From Paenibacillus_AB sp036577625 (GTDB lineage: Bacteria; Bacillota; Bacilli; Paenibacillales; NBRC-103111), in the NCBI RefSeq assembly GCF_036577625.1, contig NZ_JARBDC010000008.1:1-64000 (forward strand): a stretch of 64,000 bases of DNA, given 5' to 3'. Shown piece after piece: positions 27,545 to 36,299 of the stretch. Below the pieces are notes generated by a model. The model saw only the letters and a list, made by a program, of their open reading frames with translations. It made no database searches and had not been told where the DNA came from. The position numbers and the translations under genes are program-made. How positions within the stretch are numbered: position 1 is the first letter of the stretch; each line of letters opens with the position of its first letter.

Positions 27545-27573
27545 ATTGTAAGACGAGGAACTATAGATAGCAA
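27545..27573 (-). promoter_or_regulatory. Sigma-A promoter of the CHASE2-cyclase operon
   Basis: Minus strand: -35 TTGCTA (27573-27568), 17-base spacer, -10 TACAAT (27550-27545), about 70 bases before the start codon. The rest of the 27477-27793 gap shows no convincing gene. Confidence 0.65.
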
Positions 27574-27793
27574 CGATAGATTGCGCGATTTGTCGATCGA
27601 ATCCGGTTCTTTTTCGGGACTTTCGATGCGAATCCGGGAAGGCGGAATACGGCCTTCCGCAATAACGACGTAGGCCTTCGGTTTTGGCAGCGCTTCCGGA
27701 TTTTTCAAGGGCGACCCGTACATGCCGCTTCCGGCATACGGCTTACGTACCCGGCGAACGCGATTGACGCCAGCGTGCGGAGGTTGGAATGAC

Positions 27794-27824
27794 AAAAAAA
27801 CCTTCTCCATTCCGGAGAAGGTTT
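27794..27824 (-). terminator. Terminator of the ferredoxin gene
   Basis: A perfect 11-bp stem (AAACCTTCTCC / GGAGAAGGTTT) with a 5-base loop, and a T7 tract on the minus strand. Confidence 0.9.
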
Positions 27825-27844
27825 CGTCGCATATCGATTTATTT

Positions 27845-28078
27845 TTAGTTGAACGGAGCGTCGGCGATTTTGATCGAGTCCGTCGGGCAGCCGTCCAATG
27901 CGTCCTGCATGTCGTCGTACAAATCTTCAGGAATTTCGGTAACGCCCCGGTTGTTGTCGCCGTCGTAAATCACTTCCGCCAATCCTTCATCGTCGTAATC
28001 GTAAATGTCAGGGGCAGTTGCGCCGCATGCGCCGCACGCGATGCATGTCTCTTTATCTACCCACGTGTACTTGGCCAT
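27845..28078 (-). CDS. fer: 4Fe-4S ferredoxin
   Basis: A 77-residue acidic ferredoxin of the Bacillus type. It has one cluster-binding set: C-I-A-C-G-A-C near residues 12-18 and a distal Cys in DGCPTDSIKI. It carries low-potential electrons in the cytoplasm. It has its own promoter and terminator, so it is monocistronic. GAGGAGG lies before ATG 28078. Confidence 0.93.
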   Translation of the reverse strand: MAKYTWVDKETCIACGACGATAPDIYDYDDEGLAEVIYDGDNNRGVTEIPEDLYDDMQDALDGCPTDSIKIADAPFN

Positions 28079-28113
28079 GAATGATTCCTCCTCAATTTAT
28101 AACTCTATTGTCC

Positions 28114-28142
28114 ACTATAATACAAAACTTCGCAAAGTTCAA
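28114..28142 (-). promoter_or_regulatory. Sigma-A promoter of the ferredoxin gene
   Basis: Minus strand: -35 TTGAAC (28142-28137), 17-base spacer, -10 TATAGT (28119-28114), about 36 bases before the start codon. Confidence 0.7.
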
Positions 28143-28166
28143 ACGGATTATGAACGCAAAACACCC

Positions 28167-28703
28167 TTATCCCGAACGGAAAAGTCGACAAAATCGGACG
28201 ATGAAATCGACGACCTCGTCCGGCTCGTCCACGTTCAGCACGGATACACCGTCCGGATTCGGGTACGCCCGCAGCGTTCGCATCCGATCCGTCGTCGCGT
28301 ATGCGACCACGTTCGGGCCGGCCCGTTCGAGCGCCTCCGCCTGCCGTTCGTCGCGAAACACGACGATTTTCGGGTGCGGTTCGGCCTTGAACCCTTCGAC
28401 GACGATCAGGTCGTAGCCGGTCAAGCCCGACGCCGCCTCGGCGAGCCCCGCGTCCGGTTCCGTCCTCTCGATTTTGACCGTGCGCCCGCGCGAGACGACG
28501 ACGACCGCATCCGCTCCCGCTTCCGCATAACGTCCCGAATCCGTCCCCTCCGGCTCCCGGTAATGATCGTGCCCGTCGTGCTTGATGACCGCGACTTTCC
28601 AGCCGGACCTCCGCAGCGAACGGACCGCGTGCACCGCCAGCGTCGTCTTCCCGCTGTCCGAATATCCGGCGAAACCGATGATCGGCGTCGTGCGCCCATT
28701 CAT
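28167..28703 (-). CDS. mobB: Molybdopterin-guanine dinucleotide biosynthesis protein MobB
   Basis: A 178-residue P-loop GTP-binding protein with Walker A GYSDSGKTT near residue 13-21, then the MobB markers VIKHDGHDHY and DLIVVEGFK. MobB assists attachment of GMP to molybdopterin. No other molybdenum cofactor gene is in the window. Its ATG overlaps the TGA of dinB (ATGA), so it is translated from the dinB transcript, an unexpected pairing. Confidence 0.9.
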   Translation of the reverse strand: MNGRTTPIIGFAGYSDSGKTTLAVHAVRSLRRSGWKVAVIKHDGHDHYREPEGTDSGRYAEAGADAVVVVSRGRTVKIERTEPDAGLAEAASGLTGYDLIVVEGFKAEPHPKIVVFRDERQAEALERAGPNVVAYATTDRMRTLRAYPNPDGVSVLNVDEPDEVVDFIVRFCRLFRSG

Positions 28704-29998
28704 TCGTCCAGCCCCTTCTCGCGCAAATGATCCATCTGCAGCGACGTGCCCCTTCGTTTATGGTTGCGAATCCAGGCCGAAGGATCGTTTCCGACCATGC
28801 CCGCGGTCAAAATGGCGTCTTCCCCGTATTTGTCGCGGATACGGTCCATCGCCTTGTTCAGCTGCTCCTTTTTCGGATGCTTCTCGTAATCGAACAAATC
28901 GAGCTGGATCGGCGCCGACTGTTTCGGCTGCAGGCTTTGCAGCGTGACGCCGAGCAGCCGCACCGGCTTTCCGTAGCCCCAATGCGCTTCGAACAGCCGG
29001 ACGGAAAGCCGGTGAATCTCGTCCGCGTTTTCCGTCGGCACCGGCAGCGTATGCGCCCGCGTGATCGTCTTCATGTCCGGATCGCGGATCGTGATTTGCA
29101 CGGTCGACGACACCAGCTTCTGCCTGCGCATGCGGCGCGCCACCTGATCGGACAAGTTGAGGAATACGCGGGAGATGTCGGCGGGCTCGGTTAAATTTTT
29201 CGGCAGCGTCGTCGTATGGCCGATCGATTTGCTCTGCTCCCGCTCCGGGTTGACCGGGGAATCGTCGATTCCGCTCGCGGCCCGTTTCAGCCACGAGCCG
29301 TACACGCCGAAATGTTTGACGAGCACCTGCTCGTCCGTCGCCGCCAGCTCCCCGATCGTCGAGATGTTCAGCTTGCGCAGCCGCTCCCCCGTCCGCGACC
29401 CGATGCCGTACATGTACGAGCACGGCTTGTCCCAGAGCAGCTTCGCCACATCGCGCTTGCGCAGCACGGAAATGCCGTTCGGCTTCTTCATGTCCGACGC
29501 CATTTTCGCCAGCAGCTTGTTCGGCGCGATTCCGATCGAGCACGGGAGCCGAAGCTCGTCGCGGATGCGGTTCTGGATCAAGGTCGCGATTTCGAGCGGA
29601 GTGCCGAACTGCTTGGAGCCCGTTATATCGATAAAGCATTCGTCGATGGACATCGCCTCGACCAAAGGCGAATAGTTGTAAGCGATCTGCATGAAACGAC
29701 GCGAAAATTGCCGGTACAGGTCGAAGTCGGGCTGCAGCACGATCAAGTCCGGACACAGCTTCAGCGCTTCGCGGATATGCATGCCCGTCTTGACGCCCTT
29801 CGCTCTCGCCGAATAAGACGAGGTGACGATAATGCCTTTGCGCAGCTCGATGTTGCCGCCTACCGCAAGCGGCTTGCCCTTGTATCGCTCCGGCTCTACC
29901 GCCTCGTGAACGGAGCAGTAGAACGCATTCATGTCGATGTGCAGAATGACCCGGCCGTTTTTCGGATAAGCGTCGTCCCGATTCGCTTGCTCGGACAT
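28700..29998 (-). CDS. dinB: DNA polymerase IV (Y-family translesion polymerase)
   Basis: A 432-residue Y-family polymerase. The catalytic acids are in HIDMNAF (Asp22) and SIDECF (Asp119-Glu120). The thumb helix-hairpin-helix part (MYGIGSRTGERL), the little-finger domain and a clamp-binding QLDLF near the C-terminus are all present. It copies past damaged bases. GGAGG lies nine bases before ATG 29998. It is divergent from cimA. Confidence 0.93.
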   Translation of the reverse strand: MSEQANRDDAYPKNGRVILHIDMNAFYCSVHEAVEPERYKGKPLAVGGNIELRKGIIVTSSYSARAKGVKTGMHIREALKLCPDLIVLQPDFDLYRQFSRRFMQIAYNYSPLVEAMSIDECFIDITGSKQFGTPLEIATLIQNRIRDELRLPCSIGIAPNKLLAKMASDMKKPNGISVLRKRDVAKLLWDKPCSYMYGIGSRTGERLRKLNISTIGELAATDEQVLVKHFGVYGSWLKRAASGIDDSPVNPEREQSKSIGHTTTLPKNLTEPADISRVFLNLSDQVARRMRRQKLVSSTVQITIRDPDMKTITRAHTLPVPTENADEIHRLSVRLFEAHWGYGKPVRLLGVTLQSLQPKQSAPIQLDLFDYEKHPKKEQLNKAMDRIRDKYGEDAILTAGMVGNDPSAWIRNHKRRGTSLQMDHLREKGLDE

Positions 29999-30076
29999 GG
30001 TTGCTTGCCTCCGCTTTTCGTTCGATATGCACGTACTAAATGCGTTACCCTCAGCATACGACTTTTATGAAAACAC

Positions 30077-30106
30077 TTCAACATCGCCCCGGAAAAATGC
30101 TATAAT
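30077..30106 (+). promoter_or_regulatory. Sigma-A promoter of cimA
   Basis: -35 TTCAAC (30077-30082), 18-base spacer, -10 TATAAT (30101-30106), about 52 bases before the start codon. No T-box or leader-peptide structure is evident. Confidence 0.6.
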
Positions 30107-30158
30107 GAAAGGAATGCAACGCGGCTATACGCTTCATGAATGCGGAGGAGGACGTACG

Positions 30159-31775
30159 ATGGCAACCCCTGTAACCATTTTCGACACGACCTTGCGCGAC
30201 GGCACGCAAGGGGAAGGAATCAGCCTTTCCGTCGAGGACAAATTGAAAATCGCCCAGAAGCTCGATCAATTGGGCGTTCATTATATTGAAGGCGGCTGGC
30301 CCGGCAGCAACGGCAAAGACATCGAGTTTTTTCACCGCGCGAAGGAGCTCCGTTTGGCCCATGCGAAAATTACCGCCTTCGGCAGCACCCGGCGCAAAGA
30401 TTCGAACGCCGAAACCGACCCGAATCTGAACCGGCTGATCGAATCCGGCGTATCCGTCGCGACGATTTTCGGGAAATCGTGGGACTTCCACGTTCACACC
30501 GCCATTCAAACGACGCTCGACGAAAACCTGAACATGATTTACGACTCGGTCCGTTACCTCAAGAGCCGGGGACTCGAAGTCATTTACGATGCCGAGCATT
30601 TTTTCGACGGCTACAAAAACAACGCCGACTATGCGCTCGCCACGATAATGAAAGCCGAAGAAGCCGGCGCCGACTGGATCGTCCTGTGCGATACGAACGG
30701 CGGTTCGCTGCCCTCCGAAGTATCGGAAATCGTCGCCCATGTGTGCAGCAAGCTGAAAACGCGCGTCGGCATTCACGCCCATAACGACTGCGAGCTCGGC
30801 GTCGCCAACAGCCTGGCCGCCGTTCAGGCCGGAGCGCGCCAGGTGCAGGGGACGATCAACGGCTTCGGCGAACGGTGCGGCAACGCGAATCTGTGCTCCG
30901 TCATCCCGAACCTGCAATTGAAGATGGATTACAGCTGCATTTCCGAGGAACAGCTGCAAAGCTTGACGACGGTCGCCCGCTACGTCAGCGAAATCGCCAA
31001 CGTGAACATGCCCGTCAACCAGCCCTACGTCGGCGCGGCGGCATTCGCCCATAAAGGCGGCATCCACGTCTCGGCCATTATGCGCCACGCGAAAACGTAC
31101 GAGCATATCGTGCCGGAGCTCGTCGGCAACAAGCAGCGCATCCTCGTGTCGGAGCTGGCCGGTCAAAGCAACGTGCTCGCCAAGGCGCAGGAAATGGGTC
31201 TCGACATCAGCAACGAAACGAACCAGACGAAGCATATTATCGAGAAAATCAAGGAGCTCGAGCATCAAGGGTATTCGTTCGAAGGAGCCGACGCCTCGCT
31301 GGAGCTGCTGCTGCGGCGCGCGTTCGGCGATGCCGAGGACATTTTCGCCGTCGAGTCGTTCAAGCTGATCGTAGGCAAAAACGGCGGGGCGTCCATTTCG
31401 TCCGAAGCGATCGTCAAGCTGCAGGTGAACGGCGAATCGGTTTACATGGCCGCGGAAGGCAACGGCCCCGTCAACGCGCTCGACAACGCGCTGCGCAAGG
31501 CGCTCGTGCAGTATTATCCGGACATCGAGCAGATGCATTTGTCCGACTATAAAGTGCGCGTCATCAACGAGAAGGACGCGACCGCGGCCAAGGTGCGAGT
31601 GCTGATCGAATCGACCGACTTCGACAATACGTGGAGCACCGTCGGCGTCTCCGAAAACGTCATCGAGGCGAGCTGGGAAGCGCTGATCGACAGTATCCGG
31701 TACGCGCTGATCGGCAAGACGAGAGTGGCCGGCCAGCCGGTTGCGTCCGAGCGGCTCGGCATCGTCAACCATTAA
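30159..31775 (+). CDS. cimA: (R)-citramalate synthase
   Basis: A 538-residue HMGL-like/LeuA-family enzyme that condenses pyruvate and acetyl-CoA to citramalate, giving threonine-independent isoleucine precursors. The N-terminal TIM barrel has FDTTLRDGTQGEGIS, the metal-binding GIHAHNDCELG and NGFGERCGNANL. The C-terminal allosteric LeuA dimer domain is complete (SFKLIVGKNGG...VLIESTDFDNTWSTVGVSENVIEASW). This CimA-type architecture differs from LeuA in the insertion TRRKDSNAETD. GGAGGAG lies before ATG 30159. It is monocistronic with its own terminator. Confidence 0.92.
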   Translation: MATPVTIFDTTLRDGTQGEGISLSVEDKLKIAQKLDQLGVHYIEGGWPGSNGKDIEFFHRAKELRLAHAKITAFGSTRRKDSNAETDPNLNRLIESGVSVATIFGKSWDFHVHTAIQTTLDENLNMIYDSVRYLKSRGLEVIYDAEHFFDGYKNNADYALATIMKAEEAGADWIVLCDTNGGSLPSEVSEIVAHVCSKLKTRVGIHAHNDCELGVANSLAAVQAGARQVQGTINGFGERCGNANLCSVIPNLQLKMDYSCISEEQLQSLTTVARYVSEIANVNMPVNQPYVGAAAFAHKGGIHVSAIMRHAKTYEHIVPELVGNKQRILVSELAGQSNVLAKAQEMGLDISNETNQTKHIIEKIKELEHQGYSFEGADASLELLLRRAFGDAEDIFAVESFKLIVGKNGGASISSEAIVKLQVNGESVYMAAEGNGPVNALDNALRKALVQYYPDIEQMHLSDYKVRVINEKDATAAKVRVLIESTDFDNTWSTVGVSENVIEASWEALIDSIRYALIGKTRVAGQPVASERLGIVNH

Positions 31776-31816
31776 GGCCTCCCGATACTTAAAGGCGAGA
31801 GAAGCTTCGCCGAAAC

Positions 31817-31862
31817 AAAAAGCTGCCTGGAACGGTCCGGCCGTCCAAGCAGCTTTTTTTTC
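31817..31862. terminator. Bidirectional terminator between cimA and the ResA-like gene
   Basis: A 15-bp stem with one G-T mismatch (AAAAAGCTGCCTGGA and its complement), with T8 on the plus strand. Confidence 0.88.
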
Positions 31863-31873
31863 GTTGTCCTGCC

Positions 31874-32407
31874 TCAAGATTCGATCAGTCGCTTGATCCG
31901 TTTCTCCAGCTCGTCCGGATGCAGGACGCCGAACCCTTCCTTGATAACCCCGTTTTTGTCGACCAAAAACGTCATCGGGATGCCGGTCACGCGGTACAGC
32001 TCGCCTACCTTGCCGTCGGAGTCCAGCAGCACCGGAAATTTGAAGTCGAAATGCCGCACGAACGATTTGACGTTGTCCATCCGGTCGCTTTCCGTCATAT
32101 TGACCGCGTAAAAATCGATCTCTTCCTTATAGGTGTCGTACAGCCGCTTCAAATCCGGCGCTTCCAGCTCGCACGGTCCGCACCACGAAGCCCAAAAATT
32201 GACGAGCAGCGGCTTCTCCCGCGATCCGCCGACCTCGTAGACGTTGCCGTCCAGCGACGACAGCTTGAAGGCGGGAGCCAAATAGTTCGGCTTGGGCGCC
32301 GCTTCTTTGGGCGCGAACGTCAGAAGGTCCTTCCAGGCGATATTTTGATAAATCGCGAAGCCGGCCAGCACGAGTACGGCCAGCACGACAATGACGTTTC
32401 TTTTCAT
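31874..32407 (-). CDS. ResA/TlpA-like thiol-disulfide oxidoreductase
   Basis: A 177-residue membrane-anchored thioredoxin-fold protein. It has an N-terminal helix (about 5-22), then an AhpC/TSA-type domain with W-C76-G-P-C79 and the insertion typical of ResA (AVNMTESDRMDNVKSFV). ResA reduces apocytochrome c on the outer face. No cytochrome c maturation genes adjoin it, so the client is unknown. GAGAGG lies before ATG 32407. It is divergent from the MFS gene, with a 194-base gap. Confidence 0.87.
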   Translation of the reverse strand: MKRNVIVVLAVLVLAGFAIYQNIAWKDLLTFAPKEAAPKPNYLAPAFKLSSLDGNVYEVGGSREKPLLVNFWASWCGPCELEAPDLKRLYDTYKEEIDFYAVNMTESDRMDNVKSFVRHFDFKFPVLLDSDGKVGELYRVTGIPMTFLVDKNGVIKEGFGVLHPDELEKRIKRLIES

Positions 32408-32601
32408 AACCGTTTCCTCTCTGCGAACTCGGTCGCGCGTCGGCTGTTGTCGAATAGGTTGCTTCCTTTATATTATCGTCTTTTTCGTCCGATTTCCATT
32501 CCTTCGTTCGGCGTTCGGCGTACATTTTGCCAGCCGTCCCCCGAATGGCGCTTTCCCGCGCGGGTCATATTAACGGTACAACGACGGCAGAGGAGATGCC
32601 A

Positions 32602-33903
32602 ATGGAAAAAATAAAATCCCGCAAATTGCCGATTTCGTTCCAAAGCGACATCGACGCGGACGACGGACCGAAGCAGGCGTCCGGCGGCAAAGGCGAAGCC
32701 GATTCCGGGTCGAAGGGACGCATTTGGGAATTTATCGCCATCGCCACCGTGCCGATGGTGCTTGTGCTGGGCAACTCGATGCTCGTCCCGATTTTGCCCG
32801 ACATGCAGCAAATACTCGGCATCAGCAAATTTCAGAGCAGTCTGGTCATAACTTTATTTTCGTTCGCGGCCGCCATCTTTATCCCCGTTCTCGGCTATAT
32901 GTCCGACCGGTTCGGGCGAAAGGCCATCATCGTTCCTTCCTTGATCGTATACGGAGCCGCCGGCATATTGGCGGGATTCGGCGCGGTTTGGAAATCGTAC
33001 GCGGTCATTATCGCCGCCAGGGCGATCCAGGGACTCGCCGCGGCGGGAACCGCCCCGATCGCCATGGCGCTCGTCGGCGACATGTACAAGGGCGGGACGG
33101 AAAGCAAGGCGCTCGGCTTGACCGAGGCGTCGAACGGCGCCGGCAAAGTCGTCAGCCCGATCATCGGCTCGCTGCTCGCGCTGATCGTCTGGTACGCCGC
33201 CTTTTTCGCCTTTCCGCTTTTTTGCGCGCTGTCGCTCGTCGCCATCCTGTTTTTGATCAAGGAGCCGAAGCGGGACAAACAGCCGCAAAAGCTGAAGGAA
33301 TATATCGGCGGCATTCGCGAGACGTTCCGCAAAAAAGGCCGATGGCTCGTCACGTCGTTTTTCGCCGGCTCGCTCGGGTTGTTCATTTTGTTCGGCGTGC
33401 TGTTTTATTTGTCCAACGTGCTGGAGAAAGATCCGTACAACATCGACGGCGTCATGAAAGGGCTCGTGCTCGCCATCCCGCTGCTCGGCATGGTGACGAC
33501 CTCTTATATTACCGGCAGCGTCATTAAGAAAAACGGCATTCTCATCCGCTGGCTCATGAACATCGGCCTCGTCATGATGACCGTTTCGCTTTTCGCGTCG
33601 ATCTTCTTCTTTAAAAGCCTGTACCTGTTCATCGGACTGCTGACGGTGAGCAGCATCGGCACCGGGCTGCTGCTTCCGTGTCTCAATACGATGATCACCG
33701 GCTCGGTGACGAAGGAAGAACGCGGCATGATTACGTCGCTGTACAGCAGTCTTCGCTTCCTCGGGGTTGCCGCCGGCCCTCCGCTCTTCGGCTGGATGAT
33801 GGGGGTGTCGGACCGGATCGTGTTCGTCTCGGTGTCCGTTATGTCGCTTGTGGCGCTCGGACTCGTGTTTTTTTTGATCAAGCCCGACAAGCAGGTAAAC
33901 TGA
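32602..33903 (+). CDS. MFS transporter, drug:H+ antiporter type
   Basis: A 433-residue, 12-helix major facilitator. The motif A loop between helices 2 and 3 is clear (GYMSDRFGRKAII), and a long charged central loop (EPKRDKQPQKLKEYIGGIRETFRKKGR) separates the halves. It has a hydrophilic N-terminal extension of about 40 residues. Probably a multidrug or metabolite exporter; the substrate is unknown. AGGAG lies six bases before ATG 32602. Confidence 0.87.
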   Translation: MEKIKSRKLPISFQSDIDADDGPKQASGGKGEADSGSKGRIWEFIAIATVPMVLVLGNSMLVPILPDMQQILGISKFQSSLVITLFSFAAAIFIPVLGYMSDRFGRKAIIVPSLIVYGAAGILAGFGAVWKSYAVIIAARAIQGLAAAGTAPIAMALVGDMYKGGTESKALGLTEASNGAGKVVSPIIGSLLALIVWYAAFFAFPLFCALSLVAILFLIKEPKRDKQPQKLKEYIGGIRETFRKKGRWLVTSFFAGSLGLFILFGVLFYLSNVLEKDPYNIDGVMKGLVLAIPLLGMVTTSYITGSVIKKNGILIRWLMNIGLVMMTVSLFASIFFFKSLYLFIGLLTVSSIGTGLLLPCLNTMITGSVTKEERGMITSLYSSLRFLGVAAGPPLFGWMMGVSDRIVFVSVSVMSLVALGLVFFLIKPDKQVN

Positions 33904-33916
33904 CGGGGAAAGGAAA

Positions 33917-33947
33917 AACCGCTGGAGAACGTTCCAGCGGTTCTTTA
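33917..33947 (+). terminator. Terminator of the MFS gene
   Basis: A perfect 10-bp stem (AACCGCTGGA / TCCAGCGGTT) followed by a T-rich stretch, 14 bases after the stop. Confidence 0.8.
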
Positions 33948-34018
33948 GTGCGCGGCTTTTGCCATCCGTTCGGCGGCGCTATTATAATGAAGGAAAACGA
34001 CCGAAAGGGGCGACGCCG

Positions 34019-34453
34019 GTGCTGCGCATCGAACGAACCGTTCGCGAGGCGATGATCGATCACTGCCGCTCGAAGCTGCCCTGCGAAGCGTGCGGCGCGC
34101 TGTTCGGCCCGAGCGCGGACCGTCTTGCGCCGATTACGGCATGGGCGCCGATCGCCAACCGGGCCGCCGATCCGCTGACATCGTTCGCGTTCGACGGGCG
34201 CGAATGGATCGACTCGCTCTATGCCGCCGAGCGCGACCGGCTGAAGCTTCTCGGCCTGTTTCATTCGCATCCGCGCACGGCCGCGGCCCCGTCGGGCGAA
34301 GACGCATCCGCACAGCCGCCCGGTTCGCTCAGCTATTGGATCGTCTCCTTCGCCGCGCCGGACCGACCCGTCGTCGCCTCTTATATTTATGACCCGCACT
34401 CCGCCGAAGCCGGCCCGTTCGGCTTCCGCCGGGAACCTCATACAATCGTTTAG
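34019..34453 (+). CDS. JAB1/MPN (JAMM, M67) metallopeptidase-like protein
   Basis: A 144-residue protein with the complete JAMM zinc site: Glu23, His82-Ser-His84-Pro, Ser92 and Asp95 (H-x-H-x10-D). Stand-alone prokaryotic members cleave isopeptide or C-terminal extensions, for example on ubiquitin-like sulfur carriers. No ThiS/MoaD-like or E1-like gene adjoins it. GTG 34019 lies eight bases after AAAGGGG, and a TATAAT -10 box is about 35 bases upstream. The stop overlaps the convergent exonuclease gene by four bases. Confidence 0.85.
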   Translation: MLRIERTVREAMIDHCRSKLPCEACGALFGPSADRLAPITAWAPIANRAADPLTSFAFDGREWIDSLYAAERDRLKLLGLFHSHPRTAAAPSGEDASAQPPGSLSYWIVSFAAPDRPVVASYIYDPHSAEAGPFGFRREPHTIV

Positions 34454-35172
34454 CGGCTTAAAAAATCGTACAAGTCGCCCAGCGTATGAACGTCTCTCCG
34501 CAGCGTTTCGGCCAGCAGGCATTTCCACAGCTGCGCCGTCATCCCCGCATCGTACAAGGCGTGATGGCGCCCGTTCGCTTCGATGCCGTAGTCGGCGAGC
34601 AGCGTGTCGAGATCGTAGCTGCCCCGCTTCGGCTCGAGCCGCTGGGCCAGTATCAAACAGTCGATAAACCGGTGGGACAAGTTCACCTTCGACGTTTTCC
34701 ACAAAGCCGAATTTAGAAAATGTTTATCGTGGCCGCTGCCGTGCACGACAAGCACGCGGTGATTGACGAATTCCAAAAATTCTTTCAACACGACGATCAG
34801 CTCCGGCGCCCGCCCCGCCTCGTCGTTGTCGATGCCGGTCAACCGGACGACCGCATCCGGTATCGCCTTCTCCGGCTTCACGAGGCTGTAATACGACTGC
34901 TCCTCCAGCAGCTGCCCGCCGGTCATGCCGACCGCCCCGATCGAGATGATTTCATCGCCGTTATACGGGGAAAAGCCGGTCGTTTCCAGATCGAAGACGA
35001 CCGTATCGAGCTTTTGCAGCGGAATATCGTACATGCTGTTTTTGCGCTGCTCCTTCATGACGGAACGAATAAAGGCCATTTGCTGCGCGCTTTGCGGATT
35101 GAACATCGAAGCGACCGCCGGCGTGATGCCGCCCATTTTGTACAAACGCCATAGCTTGGACATGTTGCTCAT
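34450..35172 (-). CDS. DnaQ-like 3'-5' exonuclease
   Basis: A 240-residue DEDDh exonuclease: FDLETTGF (first Asp-Glu), VVHGSGHDKHF (second Asp) and HHALYDAGMT (His and Asp). A basic helical N-terminal extension of about 50 residues precedes it. It resembles a free-standing epsilon/PolC proofreading domain. Its ATG overlaps the stop of the DUF294 gene (ATGA), so it is the third gene of the amt operon. The link to ammonium transport is unexplained. Confidence 0.88.
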   Translation of the reverse strand: MSNMSKLWRLYKMGGITPAVASMFNPQSAQQMAFIRSVMKEQRKNSMYDIPLQKLDTVVFDLETTGFSPYNGDEIISIGAVGMTGGQLLEEQSYYSLVKPEKAIPDAVVRLTGIDNDEAGRAPELIVVLKEFLEFVNHRVLVVHGSGHDKHFLNSALWKTSKVNLSHRFIDCLILAQRLEPKRGSYDLDTLLADYGIEANGRHHALYDAGMTAQLWKCLLAETLRRDVHTLGDLYDFLSR

Positions 35173-36266
35173 GCCGAACCGCCCCGTTTCCTCGGCGCGT
35201 GATCCGCGGTTTTTTGCACGGCTTTTCGGACGATTTGCTGCAGCTCCATTCCGGTTCGCAAGCACGATTTCAGGCGCCGTCTCGTTTTTTTCGTCAACGT
35301 TTCCGGATCGAGCATCCCCCGCGACGTATACAGCGTCCCTTCTTTCTCGTGCCGGGCGAGCGAGCGCAGCTCCAACGCGATCGTAAACGCTTCCCGCCAC
35401 CGGTCGACCTCCCCGGCCCGCCGCGTTCCTTTCTCCCTCAGCCCGTCGAGCCGCTCGATCGTCGAGGAAGCCGATATGCCGTCGGCCAAAGCGAGCAGCC
35501 GAATTCCGTTGACGAGCGGAATGTAAGCGCCGTACTTGACGTCGAACGATCCGGCGTCCTGTCCGTACCGCTCGGTAATGATGTTGCCGAGCACGCCGAG
35601 CGTAATTTTGTGATGCAGCGTATTTTGCAGCATATGCTCCAGCATCGAAGGACGGTCCGCCAGCATGCGCATATAGTCCGCCCGGAGCTCCCGGGCAAGC
35701 CCGGCCTCGCCGTAAATGGAGCGCAAATCGGCGACCATGAGCAAATACCTCACGTTCTCCCACTGCGGGTCGTCCAGCCATTGCCGCAGCATCTCCGCCC
35801 ACCCCGACTTCGGCTTGCGCCATTGCGCGTTCGTGCACAGCACGTTGCCCGGGCACGGCGGATAGCCGGCCGCCTGCAGCCACGCATGGACCCGTTCGGA
35901 CAGCTGGCGAAAATACGTTTCCGCCTCTTCCTCCCGTCCCGCTTCCGGCTCGTCGTACAGCAGCGCGTTATCCTGATCGCTCCACAGCGTCTGCTCCATC
36001 CGTCCGGCGCTGCCGACGGCCACGAAGGCGTACGGAACGGGAGGCGTCCCGAACCCTTCGAGCCGCAGCGTTTGCTCCGCCAGCGAAATCGTGCCGGCAA
36101 TGAGCCGGTCGTGGGCGGCGTTTACGCTTCTGTTCCATTCCAGCACATCTTCAAACAAGGAGGGCCGGAGCTCGAAGTGCATCCGGTCCCTCAAGCCGCG
36201 CAGCTGTTCGGTGCTCACGGCGTTATAAATCGATACGTCGAAACGTTCCATCCAGGACGGTTCCAT
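35169..36266 (-). CDS. DUF294 nucleotidyltransferase-like protein
   Basis: A 365-residue protein with the Pol-beta-type nucleotidyltransferase signature of DUF294 (VGSAGRMEQTLWSDQDNALLY, Asp-x-Asp metal site) near residues 85-105. A helical DUF294 C-terminal domain follows (about 215-340). It resembles the uridylyltransferase part of GlnD but has no HD or ACT domain. It lies 33 bases downstream of amt and is coupled to the exonuclease. This hints at a nitrogen-signalling role, not shown. GGAGG lies before ATG 36266. Confidence 0.87.
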   Translation of the reverse strand: MEPSWMERFDVSIYNAVSTEQLRGLRDRMHFELRPSLFEDVLEWNRSVNAAHDRLIAGTISLAEQTLRLEGFGTPPVPYAFVAVGSAGRMEQTLWSDQDNALLYDEPEAGREEEAETYFRQLSERVHAWLQAAGYPPCPGNVLCTNAQWRKPKSGWAEMLRQWLDDPQWENVRYLLMVADLRSIYGEAGLARELRADYMRMLADRPSMLEHMLQNTLHHKITLGVLGNIITERYGQDAGSFDVKYGAYIPLVNGIRLLALADGISASSTIERLDGLREKGTRRAGEVDRWREAFTIALELRSLARHEKEGTLYTSRGMLDPETLTKKTRRRLKSCLRTGMELQQIVRKAVQKTADHAPRKRGGSA

Positions 36267-36299
36267 TCGGAGTCACCTCCGCCGGTCCGATGCAAGGCG

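Noticed and set aside
27295..27810. A 171-codon minus-strand frame upstream of the CHASE2 gene
   Set aside because: It overlaps the CHASE2 start and its promoter, lacks a ribosome site and has no family resemblance.
30061..30158. Leader regulation (T-box or leucine/isoleucine attenuator) before cimA
   Set aside because: Only 52 bases lie between the predicted -10 and the start; no T-box sequence or terminator is present.
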